Assembly (NCBI RefSeq): GCF_900215205.1
Contig: NZ_OBDY01000001.1
Span: 128,181-192,180, forward strand
DNA length: 64,000 nt
Reading direction: 5' to 3'
From: Paractinoplanes atraurantiacus
Lineage (GTDB): Bacteria; Actinomycetota; Actinomycetes; Mycobacteriales; Micromonosporaceae
Shown: positions 43,157-53,492 of the stretch, in pieces
Numbering within the stretch: the first letter of the stretch is position 1
Layout of the letters: each line of letters begins with the position of its first letter
Translations under genes and position numbers: made by a program
Notes under the pieces: model-generated
The model's database searches: none
The model's input: the letters and a program-made list of their open reading frames with translations, nothing else
Told to the model about the DNA's origin: nothing

Positions 43157-44281
43157 TCAGCCGAGCACGTCTTCCTTGGCGCGGACCGCGTCGGCGTCGA
43201 ACGAGCCACGGCTCTTGTTGCCCTTGGCGGACAGGTCGCTGGAGATCTGCTCGCAGCTGATGAACTTGTCGCCGTCGTAGTCCTGTGAGCAGAAGTCGGT
43301 GCCCGCGGCGCCGTTCAGGGTGTCGACACCCTGCTCGCCGGCCAGGTAGTCGTTGCCGGCGCCGGCGCCGATCACGTCGTTGCCCGGGCCACCCAGCAGG
43401 AAGTCCGTGCGGGCCGTGCCGACCAGCACGTCGTTGCCGGCGCCGCCGAGGATGGCCTCGACCGTGGAGCTGATGCTGTCCTTCTCGCCGGCCGCACCGT
43501 CGTCGCCCTTGACGCCGTCGGCGTCGGCCCGGATGCCCTTGGTGCGGTAGTCGATGCTGTAGTCGACCGCGTCCTCGCCGGCGCCGCCGATGAGGCTGTC
43601 GGCGTCGGTGCCCGGGGCGTACTGCAGCAGCTGCAGGAAGATGTCGTCGCCGTTGCCGCCGTCCTCGACGTCGCTGCCGGCCTGGCCGCCCAGGACGTCG
43701 TCGCCGTTCGAGCCGTAGAGGCGGTCGGCGCCGGCGGCACCGTCGAGGATGTCGTCGCCGTTGCCGCCCGAGAGGGCGTCGTTGCCGTTGCCGCCGACGA
43801 TGGTGTCGTTGCCGTCCTGGCCCCAGATGGCGTCGACGCCGTCGTTGCCCTGGAGGCTGTCGGCCTTCGGGCCACCGTAGATCTTGTCGTTCCCGGCGCC
43901 CCCCGCGACCGTCGAGCTGAGATCGGTCTTGTTCAGGAAGCTGTCGTTCCCGTCGAGCAGGCTCGCGATGATGTAGGTCGGCTTGACCTTGAGAGCGCAG
44001 CGGATCTTGGTCTTGTCGCCCTTGACCGCGCCACAGCCGGCGCCGGCCTTGATGGCGGTGGTGGTGTCGTCGACCGTGATGGTGTTGCCGGAGCGGGTGA
44101 CGATCACCTGGTTGGTGCGGCCGGTGGCGGCGACGTACTGCACGCGGCTGCCGTTGACGACCTTGACGACGCCGGCGGCGGTCGCCGCGTCGGCCGGGAT
44201 GGCGAGCCAGCCGACGGCCGCGACGCCGATGGCGCCGACCGTGACGACCGCGGCGCGCGCGGGCTTCTTGCCGATCTTCAT
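43157..44281 (-). CDS. Secreted RTX-type calcium-binding protein (paralogue 3)
   Basis: A 374-residue exported protein: signal peptide (KKPARAAVVTVGAIGVAAVG, ending ADAAT), shared domain (VTRSGNTITVDDTTTAI, KIRCALKVKPTYI), then RTX repeats such as GGAGNDKIYGG, GQDGNDTIVGG and GGNGDDILDG. The insertion is RADADGVKGDDGAAGEKDSI, followed by further repeats. ATG 44281 has AGGAAG 5-6 bases upstream and shares one base with the stop of paralogue 4 (TAATG). The C-terminus is Ser/Lys-rich with one Cys pair (CSQ, SCEQI), like its neighbours. Confidence 0.88.
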   Translation of the reverse strand: MKIGKKPARAAVVTVGAIGVAAVGWLAIPADAATAAGVVKVVNGSRVQYVAATGRTNQVIVTRSGNTITVDDTTTAIKAGAGCGAVKGDKTKIRCALKVKPTYIIASLLDGNDSFLNKTDLSSTVAGGAGNDKIYGGPKADSLQGNDGVDAIWGQDGNDTIVGGNGNDALSGGNGDDILDGAAGADRLYGSNGDDVLGGQAGSDVEDGGNGDDIFLQLLQYAPGTDADSLIGGAGEDAVDYSIDYRTKGIRADADGVKGDDGAAGEKDSISSTVEAILGGAGNDVLVGTARTDFLLGGPGNDVIGAGAGNDYLAGEQGVDTLNGAAGTDFCSQDYDGDKFISCEQISSDLSAKGNKSRGSFDADAVRAKEDVLG

Positions 44282-45381
44282 TACTGCTTCCTTTCGCAGG
44301 ACGCTGAGATGTCGAGCTTGTCGAGCTGACATGTGTCACCGGTGGCGGTGGCGTTCGCGCCGCCGTCCACGCGGTCCTTCGAGCCGTCGGAGGCGTAGAG
44401 CGAGTCGTCGCCCGCGCCTCCTGAGATGAGGTCGGCACCGGTGTCGCCGAAGAGGGTGTCGTTGCCGCCGTAGCCGAGGAGGGTGTCGTTGCCCGACATG
44501 CCGGACAGGAAGTCGGCGCGGCCGGTGCCGAGCAGCCGGTCGTTGCCGTTGCCACCCCAGATGGCTTCGATGTCGGCGCCGATGGAGTCGTGTTCGCCGG
44601 GGTAGCCGTCGTCGCCGGTGGCGCCGTCGGCGTCGGCGACGATGCCGCGGGACCGGCCGATGTAGAGCATCTCGTCGCGGCCGGCGCCACCGAGGAACCG
44701 GTCGGCGTCGGTCACCTTGGGGCTCTCCTCGACGATCTGCTCGAAGACGTCGTCGCCGGCGCCACCGTTCTCGAGGTCGTTGCCGGCGTCGCCCGACAGG
44801 CGGTCCATGCCGTTGCCGCCGAGGAGCCGGTCGTTCTGCTCGCCGCCGCTGAGGGTGTCGTTGCCGTCGCCGCCGGAGAGGGCGTCATTACCGGAGTCGC
44901 CGAGGAGGCGGTCGCCGCCGCCCACGCCCCAGAGGGCGTCGGCGCCGAGGCCACCGTCGATGTAGTCGGCGCGCGGGCCGCCGGTGATCCGATCGTTGCC
45001 GGAGCCGCCGTTCACGGCCATCGCCAGACCGCTCTTGTTGATCAGCGAGTCGTTGCCGTCGCGCAGCAGGACCCGTACGAGCGTCGGCGCCTTCTTGTTC
45101 TTGGGCGTGCAGCGCACCTTGGTCTTGTCGCCGGCGACCGCGGCGCAGCCCGAGCCGGCCTTGACCGAGGTGGTGTCGTCGACGGTGATCGTGGTGCCCG
45201 AGCGGGTCAGCACGACGTTGTTGGCGCGGCCGGTGGCGGCCGAGTATTCGATCACGGTGGACGAGGTCACGGCGACGACACCGTTGACCGCGGCGCTGGC
45301 GGGGGTCGCCACGACGCCGATGGCGCCGACGGCGGCCAGGGTCAGACCGGCCCGGGTGGGCCAGGCGGAGACACGGGGCAA
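44281..45381 (-). CDS. Secreted RTX-type calcium-binding protein (paralogue 4, first in operon)
   Basis: A 366-residue exported protein with signal peptide (GLTLAAVGAIGVVATPASA), the shared domain (VVLTRSGTTITVDDTTSVKA) and RTX repeats (GGSGNDRITGG, GGDGNDTLSGG, GGNGMDRLSG). It carries the insertion VADADGATGDDGYPGEHDSI and further repeats ending GGAGDDSLYASDGSKDRVDG and a C-terminal Cys pair. The start is TTG, supported by GAGGAG 6 bases upstream. As the 5' gene it probably carries the promoter of the leftward set in the 88 bases before it. Confidence 0.87.
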   Translation of the reverse strand: MPRVSAWPTRAGLTLAAVGAIGVVATPASAAVNGVVAVTSSTVIEYSAATGRANNVVLTRSGTTITVDDTTSVKAGSGCAAVAGDKTKVRCTPKNKKAPTLVRVLLRDGNDSLINKSGLAMAVNGGSGNDRITGGPRADYIDGGLGADALWGVGGGDRLLGDSGNDALSGGDGNDTLSGGEQNDRLLGGNGMDRLSGDAGNDLENGGAGDDVFEQIVEESPKVTDADRFLGGAGRDEMLYIGRSRGIVADADGATGDDGYPGEHDSIGADIEAIWGGNGNDRLLGTGRADFLSGMSGNDTLLGYGGNDTLFGDTGADLISGGAGDDSLYASDGSKDRVDGGANATATGDTCQLDKLDISASCERKQ

Positions 45382-45469
45382 GGGAACTCCTCGGAGCGTC
45401 CTCGTTGCGGGGCTCCAGGAGCATAGGACGGTACGGACCCGTTCTGCTGCCCCGTGCCGTCCTTGAAGA

Positions 45470-45775
45470 TCAACCTTCCGGACGATTTAGGATGCCCGAT
45501 ACGACGATGTGGATCGCCTCGGCATCCGCTGGGTCCTTGAGGGTGGCCTTGGCGCCGGTGACCGTGTACCACTCGTCGGCGTCCTTGTACTGAACGCGGA
45601 CGACCGCGTCGTTGCCGGTCACCTCGGTGCGCAGGGTCAGGTCGCCGGTCACGACGCCGACCTCGTCGGTCATCACCCCACCCTGTCCGGCCACGATGTC
45701 GGTGGTGAGCGCGGCCGGGGCGGTGGGCTCGGCCGCGGGGGCCTCGGGCGTCGGCTCGGGCTTGGGCTCGGTCAT
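45470..45775 (-). CDS. Small acidic protein, function unknown
   Basis: A 101-residue protein. The first ~30 residues are Pro/Glu/Ala-rich and the rest could form a small beta-rich domain (GVMTDEVGVVTGDLTLRTEV, VVRVQYKDADEWYTVTGAKA). There is no signal peptide. ATG 45775 overlaps the stop of the HNH lipoprotein gene by one base (TGATG), so the two are translationally coupled. That coupling would fit an immunity or accessory protein for the nuclease-like partner, but the sequence itself gives no such proof. Confidence 0.75.
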   Translation of the reverse strand: MTEPKPEPTPEAPAAEPTAPAALTTDIVAGQGGVMTDEVGVVTGDLTLRTEVTGNDAVVRVQYKDADEWYTVTGAKATLKDPADAEAIHIVVSGILNRPEG

Positions 45776-46419
45776 CAGCACTTCCTCAACATGTCGTCGA
45801 GCGCGGACTTCTCCTTCTCGGTGACCGTGAGCTTCCACTTGGACTTCACGGCGATCCAGTCTTTCGCATATTCGCACCAACTGCTGGTTTCGGACGGTTT
45901 CCAGGTCGACGGGTCCTGGTCGCCCTTCGAGCGGTTCGAGCTGGCCGAGACCGCGATCAGCTGCGGGTCGTCCAGGTCGTTGGCGAAGTCGCCGCGCTTG
46001 GCGGTCGTCCACTTGGAGGCGCCGGACCGCCAGGCGTTGGCCAGCGGCACCATGTGGTCGATGTCGACCTTGGTCGGTGAGTTGAGGACCTGGCCGTCGT
46101 AGAAGCTGATCCAGGTGCCGGCGACGACGTTGCAGCCGGAGAACTTGACGTTCTTGCCGTCGCGCTTGAGCACCGAGTCGCGCACGTCGCAGTTCGACCC
46201 GGTGTCGCGCCAGTGCGGGAACTGCTCCCGCTTGTAGCCGGCCATCGAGCCGGCCTTGGCGACAGTCAGCTTGCCGAGCTGAGCCGAGGCGTCCTTGGCG
46301 GACCCGGATCCCGGCTTGGACGTCGGGGTGCCGGGCGAGGAGGGCGGGACGGAGACGGGCTCGCAGGCGGTCAGGGCGAGCAGGGCGGCGGCGAGAGCCA
46401 GCGGGATGCGAGGGGACAC
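45775..46419 (-). CDS. Secreted lipoprotein with HNH-family nuclease-like domain
   Basis: A 214-residue exported protein. The signal peptide ends in a lipobox LTAC. A Pro/Ser/Lys linker leads to a DUF1524/HNH-like domain: FPHWRDTGSNCDVRDSVLKR, the metal motif VDIDHMVPLANAWRSGA, then NDLDDPQLIAVSASSNRSKG and [16 protein letters not shown]. Similar proteins in actinobacteria are annotated as HNH endonucleases; extracellular DNA degradation is the likely activity. I start at GTG 46419, because the longer frame to 46467 lies inside the leuA terminator hairpin. Coupled to the downstream acidic protein. Confidence 0.85.
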   Translation of the reverse strand: MSPRIPLALAAALLALTACEPVSVPPSSPGTPTSKPGSGSAKDASAQLGKLTVAKAGSMAGYKREQFPHWRDTGSNCDVRDSVLKRDGKNVKFSGCNVVAGTWISFYDGQVLNSPTKVDIDHMVPLANAWRSGASKWTTAKRGDFANDLDDPQLIAVSASSNRSKGDQDPSTWKPSETSSWCEYAKDWIAVKSKWKLTVTEKEKSALDDMLRKC

Positions 46420-46437
46420 AGACCCCAGCGTAAGAGC

Positions 46438-46487
46438 GCGGCGCCCCCTCCGCTCGGGCAAGATCACCCGATGGGAGGAGGCGCCGC
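46438..46487 (-). terminator. Terminator of leuA
   Basis: GCGGCGCC (46438-46445) pairs with GGCGCCGC (46480-46487). The stem continues CCCTCC with GGGAGG after a single bulged A, enclosing a smaller CGGG/CCCG hairpin. It begins 9 bases past the leuA stop on the minus strand, before the HNH gene. Confidence 0.8.
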
Positions 46488-46495
46488 GGTGACGA

Positions 46496-48238
<1,743 letters not shown>

Positions 48239-48270
48239 CTAAGAGGGCGAGGCGAGGAAGGCGGCGCGCG

Positions 48271-48345
48271 TCAACTCCGCGACGAGGTGCCGGCCTGGGA
48301 TGGGGCCTCGTCGCGGCAGCGAAGAAGAAGGAACGCCTGCCACAT
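48271..48345 (-). CDS. leuA leader peptide (attenuator ORF)
   Basis: A 24-codon ORF, ATG to TGA, ends 44 bases before leuA on the same strand. It reads M-W-Q-A-F-L-L-L-R-C-R and then a less conserved tail. The three leucines are consecutive CTT codons, rare in DNA of this GC content. That is the classic design of a leucine-sensing leader, where a ribosome stalls when charged tRNA-Leu is low. An 11-bp hairpin begins two codons after the Leu run. Leu-rich leader peptides before actinobacterial leuA have been described by comparative genomics. Confidence 0.85.
   Translation of the reverse strand: MWQAFLLLRCRDEAPSQAGTSSRS
48277..48316 (-). promoter_or_regulatory. leuA attenuator hairpin
   Basis: CCGCGACGAGG and CCTCGTCGCGG form a perfect 11-bp stem (48306-48316 with 48277-48287) enclosing an 18-base loop. 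It lies inside the leader ORF just after the CTT run. A ribosome paused on the Leu codons would cover or abut its 5' arm, while a ribosome reaching the stop would melt it. There is no U tract, so control by translation or by an alternative fold with the leuA ribosome site is more likely than simple termination. Confidence 0.75.
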
Positions 48346-48408
48346 GTCGGTAGCGACGTTACGCGCTCGTCATCGGGGTGGCCAGCAAGACGCCCGGATC
48401 GTGGGAAG

Positions 48409-49197
48409 TCACGCCGACGGCGCGAGCGAGGGCGGCGTGACCGGCTGCGTCACCGGCGGCGGCGCGTCGAGGCTCATCGGCGGCCCGGCCACCACGGCGC
48501 CGGGCAGCTGCACGGTCGCCGGCCCGGTCGACTCGCTGACCACCTTGAGCACGCCGAATCCGACCCGGGCCGCGGTCAGCACACCGTCGGTGGAGTAGCA
48601 GTAGATGCCGATGTCGACCGGGTCGGCCAGCGACGCGGCGGTCGAGTCGACCGAGAAGCAGTCGCCCTTGGCGCCGGCCAGCGGCTGCACCTCGGTCACC
48701 GCGATCGCCGCCTGGCGGTCGGTGAAGACGCTCAGCCACTGCCGGAAGAGCCGCTGCACCTCGAGGTCGTACTCCTTGGGCACCCGCTTGCCCGCGTCGG
48801 CGAGCTTGACGCAGGTCGGTGTGATCGGGTTGGTGGCCGAGGAGATGGTGCACTGATAGACGCCGGTGGAGATCGAGACGAGCGACACGTCGGCCGTGCC
48901 GCCCAGCGCCCCGCCGCCGACGTCCACCTTCCACGTGCCGTCGGCGCCGACCGTGGCGACGACGTTGCGGACCTTTCCGCCGCCCTGGTCCAGGGTGTAG
49001 AGCGCCGCGTACGCCTTGTCCATGGCCGCGGCGGCCCGTCCGGCCAGCGCGGCCCGGGCGTCCGGGGTGCCGGTGGCCGCGGGCGGCGCCGAGGCCGACG
49101 GTGTGGGTGTGGTGGTGCCGCCCGCGGCGTCACTGCACGCGCCGACGGCCGTCATGAGCAGGACGGCGGCGGACAGAGGCATCAAGCGAGGGCGCAC
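48409..49197 (-). CDS. Putative lipoprotein, function unknown
   Basis: A 262-residue exported protein with a lipobox VGAC (Cys about residue 21) and a Thr/Pro/Ala linker. An alpha+beta domain follows ([74 protein letters not shown]), then a Pro-rich end. One internal Cys pair is likely (YQCT, TPTCVK). The overall plan resembles actinobacterial lipoproteins of unknown role. GTG start with GGAGG 13 bases upstream, rather far. Divergent from lysC. Confidence 0.8.
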   Translation of the reverse strand: MRPRLMPLSAAVLLMTAVGACSDAAGGTTTPTPSASAPPAATGTPDARAALAGRAAAAMDKAYAALYTLDQGGGKVRNVVATVGADGTWKVDVGGGALGGTADVSLVSISTGVYQCTISSATNPITPTCVKLADAGKRVPKEYDLEVQRLFRQWLSVFTDRQAAIAVTEVQPLAGAKGDCFSVDSTAASLADPVDIGIYCYSTDGVLTAARVGFGVLKVVSESTGPATVQLPGAVVAGPPMSLDAPPPVTQPVTPPSLAPSA

Positions 49198-49360
49198 CGA
49201 GACATTCTCGCCTCCAACGGCCGTATCGCTTCGTCCGCACGTCGGCGTGTCGTGCGTGTCCCCGGCCGCGCCCCGCCGGATTCTGGGATCGCCTGTCGGC
49301 GGCCGAGCCGCTCACGGCTACTGTGGTGGCGATTGTTCGTACGCCAAGGATTGGATCGCC

Positions 49361-50626
49361 GTGGCACTGGTGGTGCAGAAATACGGGGGCTCGTCCGTCG
49401 CGACCGCCGAGCGGATCAAGCGGGTCGCCGAGCGGATCGTCGCCGCCCGCAAGGCCGGTGACGACGTCGTCGTCGTGGTCTCCGCGATGGGTGACACCAC
49501 CGACGAGCTGATGGACCTCGCCAACCAGGTGAGCCCGCTGCCGCCCGGCCGCGAGCTCGACATGCTGCTCACCTCGGGCGAGCGCATCTCGATGGCGCTG
49601 CTGGCGATGGCCATCCACAACCTCGGCTACGAGGCCCGGTCCTACACGGGATCGCAGGCCGGCGTGCTGACCACCTCGACGCACGGCAAGGCCCGGATCA
49701 TCGACGTGACGCCCGGCCGTCTGCGCAGCGCGCTCGACGAGGGCGCGATCGCGATCGTGGCCGGCTTCCAGGGCGTCTCGCAGGACACCAAGGACATCAC
49801 CACGCTCGGCCGCGGCGGTTCCGACACGACGGCGGTGGCGCTCGCCGCCGCCCTGCACGCTGACGTGTGCGAGATCTACACCGACGTGGACGGCGTCTTC
49901 ACGGCCGACCCCCGGATCGTCCCGGACGCACAGCACATCAAGCAGATCACGTACGAGGAGATGCTCGAGCTCGCCGCGGGCGGGGCGAAAGTGCTGATGT
50001 TGCGATGCGTGGAGTACGCGCGCCGTTTCAAGGTGCCCGTCCACGTACGCTCGTCGTATTCCCACAAGCCCGGCACCATGGTCACCGGATCGATGGAGGA
50101 CCCTTCCGTGGAACAAGCGCTCATCACCGGCGTCGCACACGACCGGAGTGAAGCCAAGATCACGATCGTGGGGGTGCCGGACGAGCCCGGCGCGGCCGGC
50201 CACATCTTCAACACGGTGGCCGAGGCCGAGATCAACATCGACATGATCGTGCAGAACGTGTCGACCGAGGGCACCGGGCGCACCGACATCTCGTTCACGC
50301 TGCCCAAGGCCGACGGCACGACCGCGATGGCCGCCCTCGACAAGATCAAGGCGAAGGTCAAGTTCAAGAGCCTTCTCTTCGACGACCACGTGGGCAAGGT
50401 CTCGCTGATCGGCGCCGGCATGCGCTCGCACCCGGGGGTCGCGGCCTCCTTCTTCGCCTGCATCGGCGAGGCCGGCGTCAACATCGAGATGATCTCCACG
50501 TCGGAGATCAGGGTCTCCGTGGTCTGCCGTGACAGCGACCTCGACACCGCGGTCCGCGCCGTGCACGACCAGTTCGAACTGGGCGGCGGCGAGCAGGCGG
50601 TGGTCTACGCGGGCACCGGCCGGTAA
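49361..50626 (+). CDS. lysC: Aspartokinase (alpha subunit frame)
   Basis: A 421-residue aspartate kinase, first step for lysine, threonine and methionine. Kinase domain 1-245: [20 protein letters not shown] at the N-terminus, [27 protein letters not shown] and [15 protein letters not shown]. Two ACT domains follow ([40 protein letters not shown]), which give feedback control. I start at GTG 49361, where the family N-terminus begins and AAGGA precedes; the frame is open much further upstream but antisense to the lipoprotein gene. Asd follows after 10 bases, forming an operon. Confidence 0.96.
   Translation: MALVVQKYGGSSVATAERIKRVAERIVAARKAGDDVVVVVSAMGDTTDELMDLANQVSPLPPGRELDMLLTSGERISMALLAMAIHNLGYEARSYTGSQAGVLTTSTHGKARIIDVTPGRLRSALDEGAIAIVAGFQGVSQDTKDITTLGRGGSDTTAVALAAALHADVCEIYTDVDGVFTADPRIVPDAQHIKQITYEEMLELAAGGAKVLMLRCVEYARRFKVPVHVRSSYSHKPGTMVTGSMEDPSVEQALITGVAHDRSEAKITIVGVPDEPGAAGHIFNTVAEAEINIDMIVQNVSTEGTGRTDISFTLPKADGTTAMAALDKIKAKVKFKSLLFDDHVGKVSLIGAGMRSHPGVAASFFACIGEAGVNIEMISTSEIRVSVVCRDSDLDTAVRAVHDQFELGGGEQAVVYAGTGR
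50108..50626 (+). other. Internal in-frame start for aspartokinase beta subunit
   Basis: Inside lysC a GTG at codon 250 is preceded by GGAGG at a spacing of 8 bases. The 172-residue product starting [20 protein letters not shown] would contain just the two ACT domains. This matches the known overlapping alpha/beta aspartokinase arrangement of Corynebacterium and Bacillus, whose beta subunits begin at the equivalent site. The internal start is seen in the sequence; its use is inferred. Confidence 0.75.
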
Positions 50627-50636
50627 GACGCCTGCC

Positions 50637-51692
50637 ATGGCGCAGCCCACGCTCGCCGTCGTCGGAGCCACCGGCTCCGTCGGTACGGTCATGCTCGAGC
50701 TGCTCTCCTCCCGGCGCAACGTCTGGGGTGAGATCCGGCTGATCGCCTCGGCGCGGTCGGCCGGCAAGCAGCTGAGCTGTCGCGGGGATCAGCTCACGGT
50801 CGCCGAGCTCACCCCTGAGGTGTTCGACGGCGTCGACGTCGCGATGTTCGACGTGCCCGACGACGTGTCGCTCGAGTGGGCGCCGATCGTCGCGGCCCGC
50901 GGCGTGACCGTGGTCGACAACTCGGCCGCGTTCCGCATGGAGCCCGACGTCCCGCTGGTGGTGCCCGAGGTCAACCCCGAGGCGCTGCGCCACCGCCCGC
51001 GCAACATCGTGTCGAACGCCAACTGCACGGTGATGGCGATGATCATGGCGATCGCCCCGCTGCACCGCGAGTACGGCCTGCGCGAGCTCGTCCTGGCCTC
51101 TTATCAGGCGGCCTCGGGCGCCGGTCAGTTCGGCGTGGACACCCTGCACGACCAGCTCAGCAAGGTCGCCGGCGACCGGCTGCTCGGCTCCCGGCCGGGC
51201 AACGTGCGCCAGGCCGTGGGCGACGATCTCGGGCCGTTCTCGGCGCCGCTGGCGCTGAACGTGGTGCCCTGGTCGGGCGCGTTCGAGGCGCTCGGCTGGT
51301 CGTCCGAGGAGCTCAAGCTGCGCAACGAGTCCCGCAAGATCCTGGAGCTGCCGGCGCTGAAGGTGTCGGCCACCTGCGTGCGCGTCCCGGTGGTGACCGG
51401 CCACTCGATCGCGGTGCACGCCGTCTTCGGCTCCGAGGTCGACGCCGAGGGCGCCCGCCAGGCGCTGCGCAACGCGCCCGGGGTGATCCTGGTCGACGAC
51501 CCCGAGGCGGGCGAGTTCCCGATGCCGATCGACGCGGTCGGCACCGACCCGTCCTGGGTGGGCCGCATCCGGCGGGCCATGGACGACCCGCGGGCGCTCG
51601 ACCTCTTCGTCACCGGCGACAACATGCGCAAGGGCGCCGCCCTCAACACCGTGCAGATCGCCGAGATGCTGGCCGCCGAGCTCTCCAAGTAA
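50637..51692 (+). CDS. asd: Aspartate-semialdehyde dehydrogenase
   Basis: A 351-residue NADPH-dependent enzyme reducing aspartyl phosphate to the semialdehyde. The N-terminal motif is AVVGATGSVGTVMLELL; the catalytic Cys lies in NIVSNANCTVMAMIM; the substrate region has YQAASGAGQFGV and the C-terminal half has SATCVRVPVVTGHS with the active-site His. Starts 10 bases after lysC, ends 19 bases before the convergent pyrE. The ribosome site is weak, suggesting coupling with lysC. Confidence 0.95.
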   Translation: MAQPTLAVVGATGSVGTVMLELLSSRRNVWGEIRLIASARSAGKQLSCRGDQLTVAELTPEVFDGVDVAMFDVPDDVSLEWAPIVAARGVTVVDNSAAFRMEPDVPLVVPEVNPEALRHRPRNIVSNANCTVMAMIMAIAPLHREYGLRELVLASYQAASGAGQFGVDTLHDQLSKVAGDRLLGSRPGNVRQAVGDDLGPFSAPLALNVVPWSGAFEALGWSSEELKLRNESRKILELPALKVSATCVRVPVVTGHSIAVHAVFGSEVDAEGARQALRNAPGVILVDDPEAGEFPMPIDAVGTDPSWVGRIRRAMDDPRALDLFVTGDNMRKGAALNTVQIAEMLAAELSK

Positions 51693-51711
51693 CCCGGCGG
51701 CACCGATCGAT

Positions 51712-52236
51712 CTAGGCGGCGGCTTCCAGGTCGGCCCGGGTCAGCAGCGCGCGCAGCGTGATGCCGTCGGCCGCCAGCGCCTCGGAGCCGCCCTCCTGCC
51801 GGTCGATCACGCACAGCGCGTGGTCGACGTGCGCGCCCAGTTTGCGCAGCTCGTTCGTCGAGATGACGACCTGGCCGCCCGAGGTCACCACGTCCTCGAC
51901 CACCAGCACCCGCCGGCCGGCCACCTCCGCGCCCTCGGCCAGCCGCGCCGTGCCGTACTGCTTGGCCTGCTTGCGAACGAAGGCCGTGGGCAGGCCGGCG
52001 TGCCGGGCCACCGCGGTCACCACGGCGATGCCGCCCATCTCGAGACCGGCCAGCACCTCGGTGCCCTCGGGGATCAGCACGGCCATCTGCTCGGCCAGCT
52101 TGTCGAGCAGCACCGGGTCGGCCTCGAACTGGTACTTGTCGAAGTACTCGGTCGCGGTCCGGCCCGAGCGCAGGACGAACTCACCGGTCAGCCGGCTCAC
52201 GGCGCGGACCTGCCGCGCAAGGTCAGAGTCACTCAC
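51712..52236 (-). CDS. pyrE: Orotate phosphoribosyltransferase
   Basis: A 174-residue enzyme that makes OMP from orotate and PRPP. The PRPP-binding motif is RVLVVEDVVTSGGQVV; other family marks are YFDKYQFEADPVLLDKLAEQ and LAGLEMGGIAVVTAVA, with KQAKQYGT for the catalytic loop. GTG start at 52236. TAGTCC lies 3-8 bases upstream with no Shine-Dalgarno, so the mRNA may be leaderless. Divergent from the FIST gene across about 90 bases. Confidence 0.94.
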   Translation of the reverse strand: MSDSDLARQVRAVSRLTGEFVLRSGRTATEYFDKYQFEADPVLLDKLAEQMAVLIPEGTEVLAGLEMGGIAVVTAVARHAGLPTAFVRKQAKQYGTARLAEGAEVAGRRVLVVEDVVTSGGQVVISTNELRKLGAHVDHALCVIDRQEGGSEALAADGITLRALLTRADLEAAA

Positions 52237-52328
52237 AAGGGACTAGCCTGTCAGGCCCGCCGGGGGCGGACGACAGCACCCCACAAGCAACCACTCAGCA
52301 ACCGACAAATGGTGCCGATCAGAGGATC

Positions 52329-53489
52329 ATGCAGATCAACCCGCACCGTTGGTTCGGCGTGGGCCAGAGTGGCGCCCCCGACTCCGCCAAGGCGGGCGCC
52401 GAGGCGGCCCACGCGGCTGTGGGCGGGCGTACGGCCAAGGCGGTCTTCGTCTTCGCCTCCGCGAGCCACGATCTGCCGGCCCTGCTGGCCGCCGTGCGGG
52501 CCGAGGCCGGGCCGGCGGCCGAGATCGTCGGCTGCACCACGATGGGCGAGCTGGGCAGCGCCGGGGTGACCGACGGCGGCGTGTCGGTCGCGGCCCTCGG
52601 CGGCGACGGCTTCACCGTGCGCGTGAAGGTCGCACCGATCAACCCGTCCGACCCGCGGGCGGCCGGCGCCGCGGCGGCCGAGGCCGCCCACCACCTGCAG
52701 GACGAGCATCAGGCCCTGATCCTGCTCTGCGAGGGCCTCTCCGGGCGCCCGCACGAGATCGTCCGGGGCGCCTACTCGGCCCTCGGGGCCACGGTTCCGC
52801 TGGTCGGCGGGTTCTCGGCCGACGACCGGCAGTTCAAGCAGACCTTCCAGTTCTACGGCGACGAGGTGCTGAGCGGGGCCGTCATCGGTCTCGGGCTCGG
52901 CTCCGACGGCCCGATCGGCGTCGGCGTCGCCCACGGCTGGCGGCGCACCGAACCGCCCATGGTCGTCACCAGGAGCCACGGCCCGCACATCTACCAGCTC
53001 GACGGGGAGCCGGCGCTGGACGTGCTGCTTCGGCGCAACGACTTCGACGGCTCGGCCGAGGAGTTCTTCGACCGGGGACGGCAGTTGCAGCCGCTCGGGC
53101 TCTCCCGGCGCAGCGGCGAGGACATCCGGGTGATCCACGCCGGGGACGACGCCGAACGCTCGGTGTGGGGCACGGCCGACGTGCCGCAGGGCGCGCTGGT
53201 CTGGCTGATGGAGGGCGACCGGCAGGCGCTGCTGGACGGCACCACCCAGTCCTGCGCCGAGGCGGTGGCCCAGCTCGAGCCGCTGCCGCCGCTCGGCGTG
53301 ATCGCCTTCGACTGCGGCGGCCGCCGGGCCGGGCTGATCGAGGGCGGGCTCGACGCCGAGATGCGGGCGATGCACGCGGCCCTGGGCGACGCCCCGTACG
53401 CCGGCCTCTACACGCTCGGCGAGATCGCGCGGGTGCGCGGTGCGCTCGGCATGCACCATCTGACCCTCGTCACCCTCGCCCTGGCCTGA
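52329..53489 (+). CDS. FIST-domain sensory protein
   Basis: A 386-residue soluble protein with FIST_N (about residues 30-220: AVFVFASASHDLPALLAAVR, IVGCTTMGELGSAGVTDGGV, VPLVGGFSADDRQFKQTFQF) and FIST_C (about 225-370: HIYQLDGEPALDVLL to LGEIARVRGALGMHHLTLV). FIST domains are predicted to bind small ligands such as amino acids and are often wired to signalling enzymes. Only 3 bases separate it from the GGDEF-EAL gene, so it is likely the input module of that enzyme. GAGGATC precedes the ATG. Confidence 0.92.
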   Translation: MQINPHRWFGVGQSGAPDSAKAGAEAAHAAVGGRTAKAVFVFASASHDLPALLAAVRAEAGPAAEIVGCTTMGELGSAGVTDGGVSVAALGGDGFTVRVKVAPINPSDPRAAGAAAAEAAHHLQDEHQALILLCEGLSGRPHEIVRGAYSALGATVPLVGGFSADDRQFKQTFQFYGDEVLSGAVIGLGLGSDGPIGVGVAHGWRRTEPPMVVTRSHGPHIYQLDGEPALDVLLRRNDFDGSAEEFFDRGRQLQPLGLSRRSGEDIRVIHAGDDAERSVWGTADVPQGALVWLMEGDRQALLDGTTQSCAEAVAQLEPLPPLGVIAFDCGGRRAGLIEGGLDAEMRAMHAALGDAPYAGLYTLGEIARVRGALGMHHLTLVTLALA

Positions 53490-53492
53490 GCC

